Positions 43,494 through 52,309 of a stretch of 64,000 bases of DNA are shown here, piece after piece (position 1 is the first letter of the stretch; each line of letters begins with the position of its first letter). The stretch comes from Anaerotignum propionicum. Its GTDB lineage: Bacteria; Bacillota; Clostridia; Lachnospirales; Anaerotignaceae. The DNA lies in the NCBI RefSeq assembly GCF_024461735.1, contig NZ_JANGAD010000007.1:1-64000 (forward strand), given 5' to 3'. The notes under the pieces were generated by a model. It saw nothing but the letters and a program-made list of their open reading frames with translations. It made no database searches and was not told the origin of the DNA. Made by a program: the position numbers and the translations under genes.

Positions 43494-43844
43494 ATGGAGC
43501 GGTTACCTGAATTAATTGCTTTGATTCGAAGCGGCGATGTTCATAGGTTTTATACTTCACCTGAATGGAGAAGGAAGAGGAGAGAGATTTTTGAACAAGA
43601 CCATTTTGAATGCCAAGTATGCAAAAATAAATACAAGAGATACACGAAGGCAACAACAGTACATCATATGAAAGAGTTGAGGCAGTATCCTTCGCTATGC
43701 TTAAGCAGTTATTTCACAAATGAAAGTGGGCGGAAAGAACGAAATCTTATCAGCGTGTGCAAGTATTGCCATGAAACAGAATGTCATCCGGAGCGGATGG
43801 GAAAGTACGAAAAAAAGAAGCCGTTGAACGAGGAAAAATGGTGA
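43494..43844 (+). CDS. HNH endonuclease
   Basis: 116 residues from the ATG after GAGGGGGAAG. Features: FYTSPEWRRKRREIF, FECQVCKNKYKRYT, TVHHMKELRQYP, SVCKYCHETECHPE, giving the HNH/beta-beta-alpha zinc site with CxxC pairs. HNH proteins directly upstream of terminase cooperate in cleavage at cos ends in HK97-type phages. Confidence 0.92.
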   Translation: MERLPELIALIRSGDVHRFYTSPEWRRKRREIFEQDHFECQVCKNKYKRYTKATTVHHMKELRQYPSLCLSSYFTNESGRKERNLISVCKYCHETECHPERMGKYEKKKPLNEEKW

Positions 43845-43945
43845 TACCCCCGGTCGAAAAAAACGCAGATTAAGATTTTCGCTGTTACTCAGGTGGGTCT
43901 AGACAATTCAGAAATATTCATTTCACACGTGAGGGGGGTGGGGGT

Positions 43946-44263
43946 ATGAAGCAAATTACAAGAAAAGGACTGGAAAAAGATCTAGTTGACCAGCTAGAAC
44001 GGAATGGCTCGCTAGGCAAATATTATCTTGATTTAGTGCGGGATTATCTAGAATTGTGGGATACAAAAAATGCATTGTTGGCAGACATAAAAGGCAGAGG
44101 AGTAACGGTAAATTATAATAATGGAGGAGGCCAAGCGGGCATAAAAAAGAACGAAAGTGTGGAACAATTATTGAAAGTTAATAAACAAATGCTATGTATT
44201 TTGGATTATTTAGCGCTAAAACCATCTTGTCAGGTGGGTGATGATACTGATGAAGAGATGTAG
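43946..44263 (+). CDS. Terminase small subunit (P27 family)
   Basis: 105 residues after GAGGGGGGTGGGGG. KGLEKDLVDQLERNG, YYLDLVRDYLELWDTKNALLADIKGRG and a C-terminal LLKVNKQMLCILDYLAL match the P27-type small terminase. It recognises the packaging site. The 101-bp gap before it (43845-43945) is a likely place for cos. Confidence 0.8.
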   Translation: MKQITRKGLEKDLVDQLERNGSLGKYYLDLVRDYLELWDTKNALLADIKGRGVTVNYNNGGGQAGIKKNESVEQLLKVNKQMLCILDYLALKPSCQVGDDTDEEM

Positions 44264-45926
44264 AAAAAAATCCTATCACCCCTATATTGATGATTACATG
44301 GACGGTGTGTACAGCGGTGAAGTTATTGTCGGGGATGAAATTTTCATGGCCCTGCACATTGTTGAAGAAGGGTTAAATAAACCCAATGTGTTTATTGATG
44401 TTGACAAGATAAACAAGGCTGTTGAATTAACAGAAAAATATTTTGAGTTACAGCTCTTTGATTGGGAGCTTTTTTTATTTGCATTGATTCACTGCTATAA
44501 TTTGGACAATGACACTGTTGTTTTTGATGAATATATCATCATGATGGGTAGAGGAAATGGTAAAAATGGATTTATTTCTCCTGTAAGCTGGTACCTTAGC
44601 ACCCACTATCATGGTGTAAAAGGATATAACATAGAAATCATAGCAAATTCAGAGGACCAGGCAGAAACTTCTTTCAATGATATTTATGATGTATTGGAGC
44701 GGCACTGGAAGAAACTAAAAAAGTTTTTTTACAAAAGCAAAGAACTAATTAGAAATCTAAAGACTGGATCCGTGATCAAATATCATACTTCCAATGCCAG
44801 AACGAAGGACGGTAAGCGTTCTGCTTGTCTTATTTTTGATGAGATCCACGAGTACATGAGTTATGAGATTATCAACGTTTTTACCAGTGGTTTTGGTAAG
44901 CGCAAGCATTCTCGTATTTTTAAAATCACAACAAACGGTCATGTGAGGGAGGGGGTTTTGGATAATGAATTAAGAGTATGTTATGACATTTTGAATGGTG
45001 TAATACAAAATTCCAAAACTCTTCCTTTGCTTTATAAAATCAACAGTGAAAAAGAAATATACAATCCGAATATGTGGCACAAAGCAAATCCTTCTTTGAA
45101 ATATTTGCCTATTTTGCAAGACACCATGGAAAAAGAGTTTGGGAAGATGAAATATTCCGAAGAAATCAAGACGGAGTTTTATACAAAAAGAATGAATTTC
45201 CCCAGATCCAATCGGGAGTTGGCAGTAACAGACTTTGAGGAAAATGTTATTCCAACCAATAGGCCGTTGCCGGATATGTCCGGTTGGAGCTGTACTGTTG
45301 GGATTGACTATGCTGCCATTAACGACTTGGCAAGTGTAAATTTTCATTTCACGCAAGGCGAGGAAAGGTATGATATCAATCATTCATGGTTGTGTTTAAA
45401 TTCCAAAGATTTAGACAGGATTCAGGCACCATGGAAGGCCTGGGCAGATGAGGAACTTTTGACACTTGTAGATGATGTTACAATTCACCCAAGGCTATTA
45501 TGCGATTATATCGCAACAATGGCGCAGAAATATAATATCAAGCTGATCTTATTGGATAACAACAAATATGCTCTTGTAGCAAGCGAATTAAGAAAAATTG
45601 GGTTTGATGCAAAAGAGTATAAAAATGTGAAATTAGTAAGGCCGAATGATATATACAAGGTACAGAAGGTCATAGATGATGTATTTATCCGTCATTTGTT
45701 TACCTGGGGGGACAACCCTCCATTGCGGTGGGCTGTAAATAACACAAAATTATTATCAGCGGGGAAAAGCAAAGGAGAAGAAACGGGAAATTTCTATTAT
45801 GGAAAAATTGAACCGAAAAGCAGAAAAACGGATCCATTTATGGCTGTAGTGCATTCCATGATTGGGGAAGAAGAACTGGAAGAAGCTGCTTGCAGCTTTG
45901 ATGATATACCAGTCATTACATGTTAA
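44241..45926 (+). CDS. Terminase large subunit
   Basis: 561 residues. The ATPase domain has a Walker A-like GRGNGKNGF (about 103-111) and Walker B ACLIFDEIHEY (about 195-205). The nuclease domain has VGIDYAAINDLASV, ILLDNNKYAL and a late DPFMAVVHSM. Overlaps the small subunit by 23 bp. ATG 44241, GTG 44238 and ATG 44250 are alternative starts. It pumps DNA into proheads. Confidence 0.93.
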   Translation: MILMKRCRKKSYHPYIDDYMDGVYSGEVIVGDEIFMALHIVEEGLNKPNVFIDVDKINKAVELTEKYFELQLFDWELFLFALIHCYNLDNDTVVFDEYIIMMGRGNGKNGFISPVSWYLSTHYHGVKGYNIEIIANSEDQAETSFNDIYDVLERHWKKLKKFFYKSKELIRNLKTGSVIKYHTSNARTKDGKRSACLIFDEIHEYMSYEIINVFTSGFGKRKHSRIFKITTNGHVREGVLDNELRVCYDILNGVIQNSKTLPLLYKINSEKEIYNPNMWHKANPSLKYLPILQDTMEKEFGKMKYSEEIKTEFYTKRMNFPRSNRELAVTDFEENVIPTNRPLPDMSGWSCTVGIDYAAINDLASVNFHFTQGEERYDINHSWLCLNSKDLDRIQAPWKAWADEELLTLVDDVTIHPRLLCDYIATMAQKYNIKLILLDNNKYALVASELRKIGFDAKEYKNVKLVRPNDIYKVQKVIDDVFIRHLFTWGDNPPLRWAVNNTKLLSAGKSKGEETGNFYYGKIEPKSRKTDPFMAVVHSMIGEEELEEAACSFDDIPVITC

Positions 45927-45938
45927 GGGGGTGATAAG

Positions 45939-47126
45939 TTGGGCTTTTTAGAATGGCTAAGTAGTAAAGTGGGTGGGGGAAAAAGTGTTTCTATTTCCGG
46001 TGATGAAATAGACGATTTTTTGCAAGAATATACCTCCACTATTTGCATTAGGGAAGCGGCGTTTTGGACTGCCGCCAATATTCTTGCCAATGCCTTAAGC
46101 AAGTGTGAGTTTAAAACCTATGTGAAGGGAGATGAAAAAAAGGGCAGTGAGTATTATTTGTGGAACTACGAACCAAATAAGAATCAAAATTCAAGCGTAT
46201 TTTTACACAAATTAATTGCAAAACTGTGCAGAGATAATGAGTGTCTTGTGATTTGCATTGGGGAACAGTTGCTAGTTGCCGATAGCTACACAAAAAATGA
46301 AAAGGTTTTATTTGAAAATACGTTCACGGAGGTAACTGTGGGCGATTTTTCATTTCAAAAGACTTTTTACCAGGCAGATGTATTGTTTTTTGAATTAAAT
46401 AATAAAAACATGCGACAGGTGGTCAATGATTTATACGGCGAGTATGAAAAACTGATTCAGTACAGCATAAACGCCTATCAAAAATCAAGGGGAAGAAAAT
46501 TTCTTTTCGAGTATGATACGTTGCCCGTTGCCGGGAGTGAAGAAAGAAAGAATTTTGATGATTTGATAAAAAATAAGTTTAAAAAGTTTATTGAATCGGA
46601 TAATGCAGTTCTACCCTTGGGTAAAGGGCAGAAGGTAGATGAAACTGCCCAGAAAACCTATGCAGCGGAAACCACCAGGGATATCAGAGCAATGATTGAT
46701 GATATTTCTGATTTTACGGCTAAGGGCTTTGGTATCCATCCTTCTCTTTTGCGTGGTGACGTGCAAGGTACTAAAGATGCCTTAGATTTCACACTAACAT
46801 TTGCTGTGGATCCTTTGGTGGATATGATACAGGAGGAAATCATTCGTAAGCGTTATGGGTATAAAGCTTTTTCGGAAGGGACGTATCTGAAAATTGATAC
46901 ACGTGCTATAAAGCATATTGATTTGTTTAGTATTTCTACGTCCATTGATAAATTAATTGGCTCTGGGGTTTTCTGCGTGAATGATATTTTGCAATTGTGC
47001 GGTGAAAATTCCATAGATGAACCTTGGGCAAAACAGCACTTTATTACAAAAAATTACGAGTTAGTAGAGGATGCCTTGCGGGCATTGAAGGGAGGTGAAA
47101 AAAATGAGGACAATTTGGAAACTTGA
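45939..47126 (+). CDS. Portal protein (HK97 family)
   Basis: 395 residues from TTG after AGGGGGTGATAA. EAAFWTAANILANALSKCEF near the start, NKNQNSSVFLHKLIAKL, and a C-terminal DISDFTAKGFGIHPSLL, GTKDALDFTLTFAVDPLVDMI are typical of siphophage portals. It forms the dodecameric DNA entry ring. Confidence 0.9.
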   Translation: MGFLEWLSSKVGGGKSVSISGDEIDDFLQEYTSTICIREAAFWTAANILANALSKCEFKTYVKGDEKKGSEYYLWNYEPNKNQNSSVFLHKLIAKLCRDNECLVICIGEQLLVADSYTKNEKVLFENTFTEVTVGDFSFQKTFYQADVLFFELNNKNMRQVVNDLYGEYEKLIQYSINAYQKSRGRKFLFEYDTLPVAGSEERKNFDDLIKNKFKKFIESDNAVLPLGKGQKVDETAQKTYAAETTRDIRAMIDDISDFTAKGFGIHPSLLRGDVQGTKDALDFTLTFAVDPLVDMIQEEIIRKRYGYKAFSEGTYLKIDTRAIKHIDLFSISTSIDKLIGSGVFCVNDILQLCGENSIDEPWAKQHFITKNYELVEDALRALKGGEKNEDNLET

Positions 47127-47865
47127 GCAATCTGTATCGCCGGATACTCTGGAAATGTACATCTATGAAAGCATTAAGCCTGATAGTTATGACTGGTGGA
47201 ATGACGAGGTGATTACAAGTGAAACTTCGGCAAATCATTTCAGGGAAGAACTTGCAAAATACCCAAATGCAAAGTTTATCAATCTATATGTCAATAGTTA
47301 TGGCGGAGATGTGAAAGAGGCCATGGGCATTCATAGCCAATTAAAAAGACACCAAGCCTATGTTACCGGTTATGTGGACGGGTTTGCGGCTTCGGCGGCA
47401 TCCTACATATTAACGGCCTGCGACAAAGTAGTAATGGCAAGCCCCACCATGCAAATGTTACACGATATGTGGAATATGTCTATAGGCAATGCTAGAGAAC
47501 ATCGTAAAAATGCCGAGGATTTAGAGGCTATCATGAAAGGCAATCGTCAAGCCTACTTGGATAAGTCCAACGGAAAATTAAACGAGGAGCAGCTTATAGA
47601 AATTATGGCGGCTGAAACGTGGTTGACGGCCACCCAGTGCTTTGAGTATGGTCTATGTGATGAAATCGGGGAGCGGCAAGTTGATATGGCAAAAGCGGCG
47701 GAAGCACTGAAAGAGAGTCATGAGGCATTGCAACGAAAAAACTTGGAGCTGGTTGCAAAATTAAAGCAGTTGGCCACACCACCCAAGGAACCAACCCCAC
47801 AGCCTCCGGCGGAACCACAACAGAATAGATTACAAAAGTTTATGACATCCGTAAAAGGATGTTAA
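47104..47865 (+). CDS. ClpP-like head maturation protease
   Basis: 253 residues from the ATG after GGGAGGTGA, overlapping the portal gene by 23 bp. ClpP/S14 signature: LYVNSYGGDVKEAMGIHSQL, the Ser site YVDGFAASAASYI, His in MLHDMWNM, and LTATQCFEYGLCDEI. A Pro-rich C-terminus ends in NRLQKFMTSVKGC. It would process the capsid scaffold region. Confidence 0.9.
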   Translation: MRTIWKLEQSVSPDTLEMYIYESIKPDSYDWWNDEVITSETSANHFREELAKYPNAKFINLYVNSYGGDVKEAMGIHSQLKRHQAYVTGYVDGFAASAASYILTACDKVVMASPTMQMLHDMWNMSIGNAREHRKNAEDLEAIMKGNRQAYLDKSNGKLNEEQLIEIMAAETWLTATQCFEYGLCDEIGERQVDMAKAAEALKESHEALQRKNLELVAKLKQLATPPKEPTPQPPAEPQQNRLQKFMTSVKGC

Positions 47866-47892
47866 TTTTATTTCTAGAGAGGAAGAGATTAC

Positions 47893-49179
47893 ATGAAAAA
47901 AATGAAAATGAAAATGGATTTACAGTTTTTTGCTATGAAAAGTCTTGATCTAATTCAGGAGGAAAGAAACGTCATTTTGCAAAGAATGAACTCGGCAATT
48001 ACAGAGGATAACCCTGAGCAGTTTAACCAAGCCTTTAAGGACTTGGCCAACAATGTTCAGGAAGCGGTTATGCAGGAATATGAGCAAGCCGTGCAGGGTG
48101 CAGATTCGTGTATTTTAGCCCAAAGAGGTGTAAGACAGCTTACCAGTCAGGAAAATGTATACTATCAAAAGGTCATTGATGCTATGAAGTCCGTAGATCC
48201 AAAGCAAGCAATTACTTTGATTGATGATGTGATGCCCACCACTGTTATTGATGAGATTTTTACATATTTGCAGGAGAATCATCCCTTGTTGAATGAGGTG
48301 GATTTTCAGAACACAGGAGCGGTTACAAAGTGGTTGCTTTCTGCCACATCCGGCACCGCTGGGTGGGGTGAATTGTGTGGAGAAATTGTGGATGAATTGT
48401 CTGCAACCTTCTCTATTTTGGAATTGGGCAGCACAAAACTTTCTGCGTATATTCCAGTATGCAATGCCATGCTTGATTTAGGTCCCGCATGGTTGGATCG
48501 TTATGTAAGAACAGTTCTGGCCGAGGCCATCGCCGTTGGTTTGGAAACTGCTATCGTGGATGGGGATGGTAATGAAAAACCTTTGGGTATGACAAGGGCA
48601 TTAAGCGGTGCAGTGGATGGTGTACACCCCCATAAAACAGCGGTGGCAATTACAAAATTGGATGCACCTACCTATGGTGGTTTGCTTGATACGTTATCCA
48701 AGGCACCCAATAATAAAAGACGCCCCATTCCTTCTGTGCTTTTGGTGGTGAATCCCACGGATTATTTTACAAAAGTGTTCCCTGCCACTACGGTAAGAGC
48801 AACGGATGGTACATTTAGAACTGATGTATTTCCTTATCCTACAAAAACAATTCAGTCTACGGCGGTAACTGTTGGGCGGGCGGTGATTGGATTGGGTAAG
48901 CAATACTTCATGGGTCTTGGAACTGGAAAAGGGGGAAAGATTGAGCACTCCGACCATGCAATGTTTAAAGAAGATAAAAGATTATACCGTGCAAAGCTGT
49001 ATGGCAATGGTAGACCAAAAGACGAAAACGCCTTTGTATATCTGAACATTGAAGATTTGGAAAACTACGTGCTGGAGGTAAAGGTAACCAATACCTTGGA
49101 GCCTAAACAGACAAATGAGGTAATCACTAACGGTGAGGGTGGTACTTCCCAAGGTGAAGGTGAACCTGAAAACCCTTAA
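47893..49179 (+). CDS. Major capsid protein (HK97 fold)
   Basis: 428 residues after AGAGAGGAAGAG. An N-terminal helical delta-like region (about 15-100) is followed by the HK97 core with ITLIDDVMPTTVIDEIFTYL, FSILELGSTKLSAYIPVCNAML and IVDGDGNEKPLGM. It assembles the icosahedral head. Confidence 0.88.
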   Translation: MKKMKMKMDLQFFAMKSLDLIQEERNVILQRMNSAITEDNPEQFNQAFKDLANNVQEAVMQEYEQAVQGADSCILAQRGVRQLTSQENVYYQKVIDAMKSVDPKQAITLIDDVMPTTVIDEIFTYLQENHPLLNEVDFQNTGAVTKWLLSATSGTAGWGELCGEIVDELSATFSILELGSTKLSAYIPVCNAMLDLGPAWLDRYVRTVLAEAIAVGLETAIVDGDGNEKPLGMTRALSGAVDGVHPHKTAVAITKLDAPTYGGLLDTLSKAPNNKRRPIPSVLLVVNPTDYFTKVFPATTVRATDGTFRTDVFPYPTKTIQSTAVTVGRAVIGLGKQYFMGLGTGKGGKIEHSDHAMFKEDKRLYRAKLYGNGRPKDENAFVYLNIEDLENYVLEVKVTNTLEPKQTNEVITNGEGGTSQGEGEPENP

Positions 49180-49328
49180 TGGCGACGCTTAGCACATCCA
49201 CCCGCAATACCGAGGGCATGAACAAAACGGAACTGTTGGAATATGCGGAATCCCTCGGAATTACCGGGCTAAGTAGTCGCAATTTAAAAGGAGATATTTT
49301 GGCAGCCATAGAGGCGGTGACAGGATGA
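49179..49328 (+). CDS. Small HeH/Rho-N-like head protein
   Basis: 49 residues starting at the last base of the capsid stop codon. MNKTELLEYAESLGITGLSS then NLKGDILAAIE is a helix-extended-helix or Rho N-terminal-like motif, common in the small protein between capsid and connector genes. Overlaps the next start by 4 bp. Confidence 0.75.
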   Translation: MATLSTSTRNTEGMNKTELLEYAESLGITGLSSRNLKGDILAAIEAVTG

Positions 49329-49630
49329 TGGAAGAATTATTAGAGGCTGTGAAAAATTATCTTGATATTACATGGGATGATGCTGATACCAATAAAAAAA
49401 TAAAAGGTATTGTATCACGAGGCATGGAGTATCTGAATCATGCAGCGGGTGGGAAACAAGATTATGAAAAGGAGGGGCAAGCCAGAGCCCTCCTTTTTGA
49501 GTATGCTATGTATGTTAATAGCGGTGCCTTAAATGAGTTCCAACAGAACTACCTTCACGAATTGATGATGCTGCAAATCCATCAGGAGGTGAAGAACTAT
49601 GAACAAGAAAAAAATACAGATATACAATGA
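49325..49630 (+). CDS. Head-tail connector protein
   Basis: 101 residues. LLEAVKNYLDITWDDADTN, KIKGIVSRGMEYLNHAAGG and ALLFEYAMYVNSGALNEF match gp6/gp15-like head-completion connectors. Confidence 0.82.
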   Translation: MMEELLEAVKNYLDITWDDADTNKKIKGIVSRGMEYLNHAAGGKQDYEKEGQARALLFEYAMYVNSGALNEFQQNYLHELMMLQIHQEVKNYEQEKNTDIQ

Positions 49631-49955
49631 TGGTGTGATCACGATATACACAGTAGGAAATATTGCAGAACCGGGTAATATGCCCAAAGAGGGTATTGTG
49701 GAAAAAGTGCGTCTGAGATTTCGGCGGCGCACTATAGGCCACACGCGGTTTCATGAATCTTTGCAGCAGAATATTAAGATAGATGAAATTGTGAGATGCC
49801 CCTATCGGACTGAGGTAAGTGCTCAAGATAAAGTGGTTTTTCTGGGGAGCAATGATAAATATGAAGTAAAAAAGGTTGTTTACATAGAAAATACCAAACC
49901 AAAAGAAATGGAATTGTTACTGGAAAGGGTGGAAAGCAACTATGACAATGATTGA
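49599..49955 (+). CDS. Head closure / head-tail adaptor protein
   Basis: 118 residues after AGGAGGTGAAG. RFRRRTIGHTRFHESLQQNIKI-type sequence and DKVVFLGSNDKYEVKKVVYIENTKP give the small beta-barrel stopper fold (SPP1 gp16-like) by pattern and position. Confidence 0.75.
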   Translation: MNKKKIQIYNDGVITIYTVGNIAEPGNMPKEGIVEKVRLRFRRRTIGHTRFHESLQQNIKIDEIVRCPYRTEVSAQDKVVFLGSNDKYEVKKVVYIENTKPKEMELLLERVESNYDND

Positions 49956-50295
49956 GTTGAGGGATACTTTGCTTACCATTACTGAAAGTATTTTTCACTA
50001 CAAACCCCTAAAGCCCGGCAATAAATATATTGTTTGGAGCGAGATTACACAAAGTGGCGCAAAACACGCTGACAATAAAGCCACCCACCAGGCTATTCGC
50101 TGTGCAGTGCATTTTTTCACCAAGGATGAATTTGACCATGATTTCTTCAGGATCCAGCGAAAGTTCAATGATGCAGAAATTCCATGGAGGTTAAATTCTG
50201 TGCAGTATGAAGAGGATACCGGGTTTATTCACTATGAATGGTATGTGGATGTAGATTATGATTGGGGTGAGGATGATGGCCAAGATTGCTTTTAG
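49942..50295 (+). CDS. Tail completion/neck protein
   Basis: 117 residues. ELRDTLLTITESIFHY, KYIVWSEITQSG, IRCAVHFFTKDEFD and GFIHYEWYVDVDYDW are typical of phage neck proteins that follow the stopper. Confidence 0.72.
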   Translation: MTMIELRDTLLTITESIFHYKPLKPGNKYIVWSEITQSGAKHADNKATHQAIRCAVHFFTKDEFDHDFFRIQRKFNDAEIPWRLNSVQYEEDTGFIHYEWYVDVDYDWGEDDGQDCF

Positions 50296-50758
50296 GGGAA
50301 CAAATGAATTTATGTTAATGCTGTCCAGAATGGAGGCAAATACGCAAGCAATTGCGGAAAAGGCGGTTTATGAAGCGGCTGGGTTGGTGGCAGATGAAAT
50401 CAGAAACAATCTAGAAGCTCTACCAGAGGATAAATTCAGAATGCTGGGAGCGGGTGAGCAATTTATGGGCGTGCCAAGGGTTCAAAAACAGGACTTATTG
50501 GATTCCTTGGGAATAGCACCCATTGGGGAAGAAAGTCCAGGAACCTATGGTACAAAAATTGGATTTGATGGTTATGGCAGTTATCCAACGCAAAAATATC
50601 CCAACGGACTTCCCAACCAGCTTTTGGCACGTTCCATAGAGAGTGGATCCAGCGTAAGGAACGCAACGCCCTTTGTGGAGCCGGCTGTCCAGGGGAAGAA
50701 AAATGAAGCGATTCGCAAGATGCAAGAAGTAATTGATCAAGAATGTAAAAAAATATAA
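50276..50758 (+). CDS. HK97 gp10-like head-tail joining protein
   Basis: 160 residues from the second ATG of a doublet after GGGGTGAGG. MAKIAFRGTNEFMLMLSRME, ALPEDKFRMLGAGEQFMGVP, and ATPFVEPAV near the C-terminus fit the gp10-like family. It overlaps the previous gene by 20 bp, so translational coupling is likely. Confidence 0.75.
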   Translation: MAKIAFRGTNEFMLMLSRMEANTQAIAEKAVYEAAGLVADEIRNNLEALPEDKFRMLGAGEQFMGVPRVQKQDLLDSLGIAPIGEESPGTYGTKIGFDGYGSYPTQKYPNGLPNQLLARSIESGSSVRNATPFVEPAVQGKKNEAIRKMQEVIDQECKKI

Positions 50759-50773
50759 AGGAGTGTTAAAACT

Positions 50774-51364
50774 ATGGCAAAGATTGGTTTAAGTTATCCC
50801 TATGTTGCAAAATATAACGCCACAGAGGAGGGTGTTGTTACTTACACCCAAGGACAAGTATTGGCAAAGGCGGTTGAAATGTCCACTTCCATTGAAGCAG
50901 GAAAGGATAACAACCTGAATGCGGATAACGGTGTCGCAGAGACAGACAGTACCTTTGGTGGTGGAGAATTATCCGTGACAACGGATGATTTGATGCAAGA
51001 AGCAAGTGCATTAATCATGGGAATCACACCGAAAAAACTCACAATTGGTGAGGAAACCATTAATGAATTAATTTATGATGATAACATGAATCCTCCTTAT
51101 CTTGGAATGGGTCTTATTATCAAGAAACAAAAAGACAGTGCTCCAAAATGGCGGGCAGTAGTATTTACTAAGATTAAGTTTTCTATCTTTGATGAGGCCG
51201 CCACCACCCAAGGTGGTACCATTGAATGGCAAACCTCTGAAATTGCTGCAACGATTATGCGAGATGATAGTGCAAATCATGCATGGAAGAGGGAAGCAAC
51301 TTTTGACACAGAGGGAGAGGCTAGAGCCTATATTAAGGCTATCCTTGGTGAGAAATCAGCATAA
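50774..51364 (+). CDS. Major tail (tube) protein
   Basis: 196 residues after AAGGAGTG. GLSYPYVAKYNATEEGVVTYT, DNNLNADNGVAETDSTFGGGELSV and TIEWQTSEIAATIMRD match phi13-type major tail proteins of siphophages. Confidence 0.88.
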   Translation: MAKIGLSYPYVAKYNATEEGVVTYTQGQVLAKAVEMSTSIEAGKDNNLNADNGVAETDSTFGGGELSVTTDDLMQEASALIMGITPKKLTIGEETINELIYDDNMNPPYLGMGLIIKKQKDSAPKWRAVVFTKIKFSIFDEAATTQGGTIEWQTSEIAATIMRDDSANHAWKREATFDTEGEARAYIKAILGEKSA

Positions 51365-51378
51365 GGGGAGGTATTCAG

Positions 51379-51771
51379 ATGAAAAATGAAAGCGTTAGAA
51401 TGATTGAGCGGGAGGTGGGGGGTAAAGCCTACCCCCTTGCTTTTTCCCTGCAAGCTTATGCAGAGTGCCATGCAAAGTTTGGCGAACTGAAACATACAAC
51501 TACAGCCATGGATATGGATAAAACGCCGGATGCAATCCATAATATTATGTGGTTATTTTTCCTACTCAATGAATGGGGAGTCAAGTATAAACGCCTATTG
51601 TTTGGGGAAGAAGGGAATTTGTTGTCACGGGAGGTGGCGGAGGCTTCCATGGGGCCTTATGAATGTACAGAGATGAAAATTGCGGTTATGGAGGCAATTG
51701 CTATTGGTTTAAAAAGAGAGGTAGAAGTAGAGGCAGATACAAAAAACGCAGAAACCACGCAGACGAATTAA
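51379..51771 (+). CDS. Tail assembly chaperone, unshifted product
   Basis: 130 residues after GGGGAGGT. Starts MKNESVRMIEREVGGKAYPL and has LQAYAECHAKFGE, DAIHNIMWLFFLLNEWG, the usual gpG-like chaperone that binds the tape measure protein. A -1 frameshift site lies near its 3' end. Confidence 0.85.
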   Translation: MKNESVRMIEREVGGKAYPLAFSLQAYAECHAKFGELKHTTTAMDMDKTPDAIHNIMWLFFLLNEWGVKYKRLLFGEEGNLLSREVAEASMGPYECTEMKIAVMEAIAIGLKREVEVEADTKNAETTQTN

Positions 51772-51941
51772 CGCTTGCGTGGTTTCTCTATTACGGCAGG
51801 TTTTTTAATATGCAGACTTATGAAGTACTGGCATCGCCGATAGGACTTTTGAGTGATTTGATTGCTTGTCACCAAATCAGCCAAGGTGCAAAAATGAAAG
51901 AGATTGTCACGGATGATGATTTGATACCGGATTTGTTGTAA
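51379..51941 (+). CDS. Tail assembly chaperone, -1 frameshifted product
   Basis: Shifting -1 at 51741-51747 joins about 123 zero-frame codons to 64 codons of the -1 frame, giving about 187 residues. The extension (ADELTLAWFLYYGRFFNMQT, PIGLLSDLIACHQISQGA) is the conserved gpT-like domain. The unshifted:shifted ratio normally controls tail assembly. The coordinates span both frames. Confidence 0.85.
51741..51782 (+). promoter_or_regulatory. Programmed -1 frameshift signal
   Basis: The heptamer A-AAA-AAC (51741-51747) is in the correct zero-frame register. After a 7-nt spacer the 7-bp arms CCACGCA (51755-51761) and TGCGTGG (51776-51782) form a stem-loop, and the zero-frame stop lies within the loop. 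Confidence 0.85.
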
Positions 51942-51965
51942 TCTTTCAAAGTGGATATTCATAAG

Positions 51966-51994
51966 TTGAATGGTTTTGAAAATTATGGTAAAAT
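51966..51994 (+). promoter_or_regulatory. Promoter of the holin-like toxin gene
   Basis: TTGAAT (51966-51971), 17-bp spacer, TAAAAT (51989-51994). Predicted transcript starts near 52001, about 58 nt before the toxin ATG. Confidence 0.6.
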
Positions 51995-52002
51995 AAAGAA
52001 AC

Positions 52003-52220
52003 GGAAACCGTGTTGGGTAGTTGACCTCCAATTTTAACTAAGGATTGGGGGTGGTGCTATGGGTACATATGAAGTATTTATGATAATGCTTACATTTGGC
52101 TTATTTTTGATAGCACTTCTCTCTTACATAGATAAGAGAAAATAAAAAAGCTACCCACATAACTTTGGCCGGTTAGGGTAGCTTTGCTCTACTGAGGTCA
52201 ACCACCTAGTGGCGGTTTCC
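52003..52220. repeat. Inverted repeats at the 5' ends of the toxin and antitoxin RNAs
   Basis: The arm at 52003-52028 (GGAAACCG...GTTGACCTC) recurs in reverse complement at 52194-52220. The first 8 and last 9 bases are identical; the middle differs. Both predicted transcripts therefore begin with the same sequence. Confidence 0.8.
52059..52145 (+). CDS. Holin-like type I toxin
   Basis: 28 residues, MGTYEVFMIMLTFGLFLIAL then LSYIDKRK: one membrane helix and a basic end, the hallmark of putative holin-like toxins of Firmicutes (related in style to TxpA/Fst peptides). It follows GGGGGTGGTG. It would depolarise the membrane if its RNA antitoxin is lost. It lies between the tail chaperone and tape measure genes but has its own promoter. 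Confidence 0.82.
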   Translation: MGTYEVFMIMLTFGLFLIALLSYIDKRK

Positions 52221-52225
52221 TACTT
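52143..52225 (-). ncRNA. Predicted antisense RNA antitoxin
   Basis: Minus-strand promoter TTTACA (52259-52254), 16-bp spacer, TATAAT (52237-52232). The transcript of about 83 nt would end at a 9-bp hairpin (AAGCTACCC at 52148-52156, GGGTAGCTT at 52176-52184) followed by a U-run. It overlaps the 3' end of the toxin mRNA. No ORF inside. Confidence 0.7.
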
Positions 52226-52309
52226 AATTCTATTATAGCATATGATTTAGATTTGTAAAGCATCCTTAAAGGGTGCTTTTTTCATGTTTATTTTTTAGGA
52301 GGTGAATTT

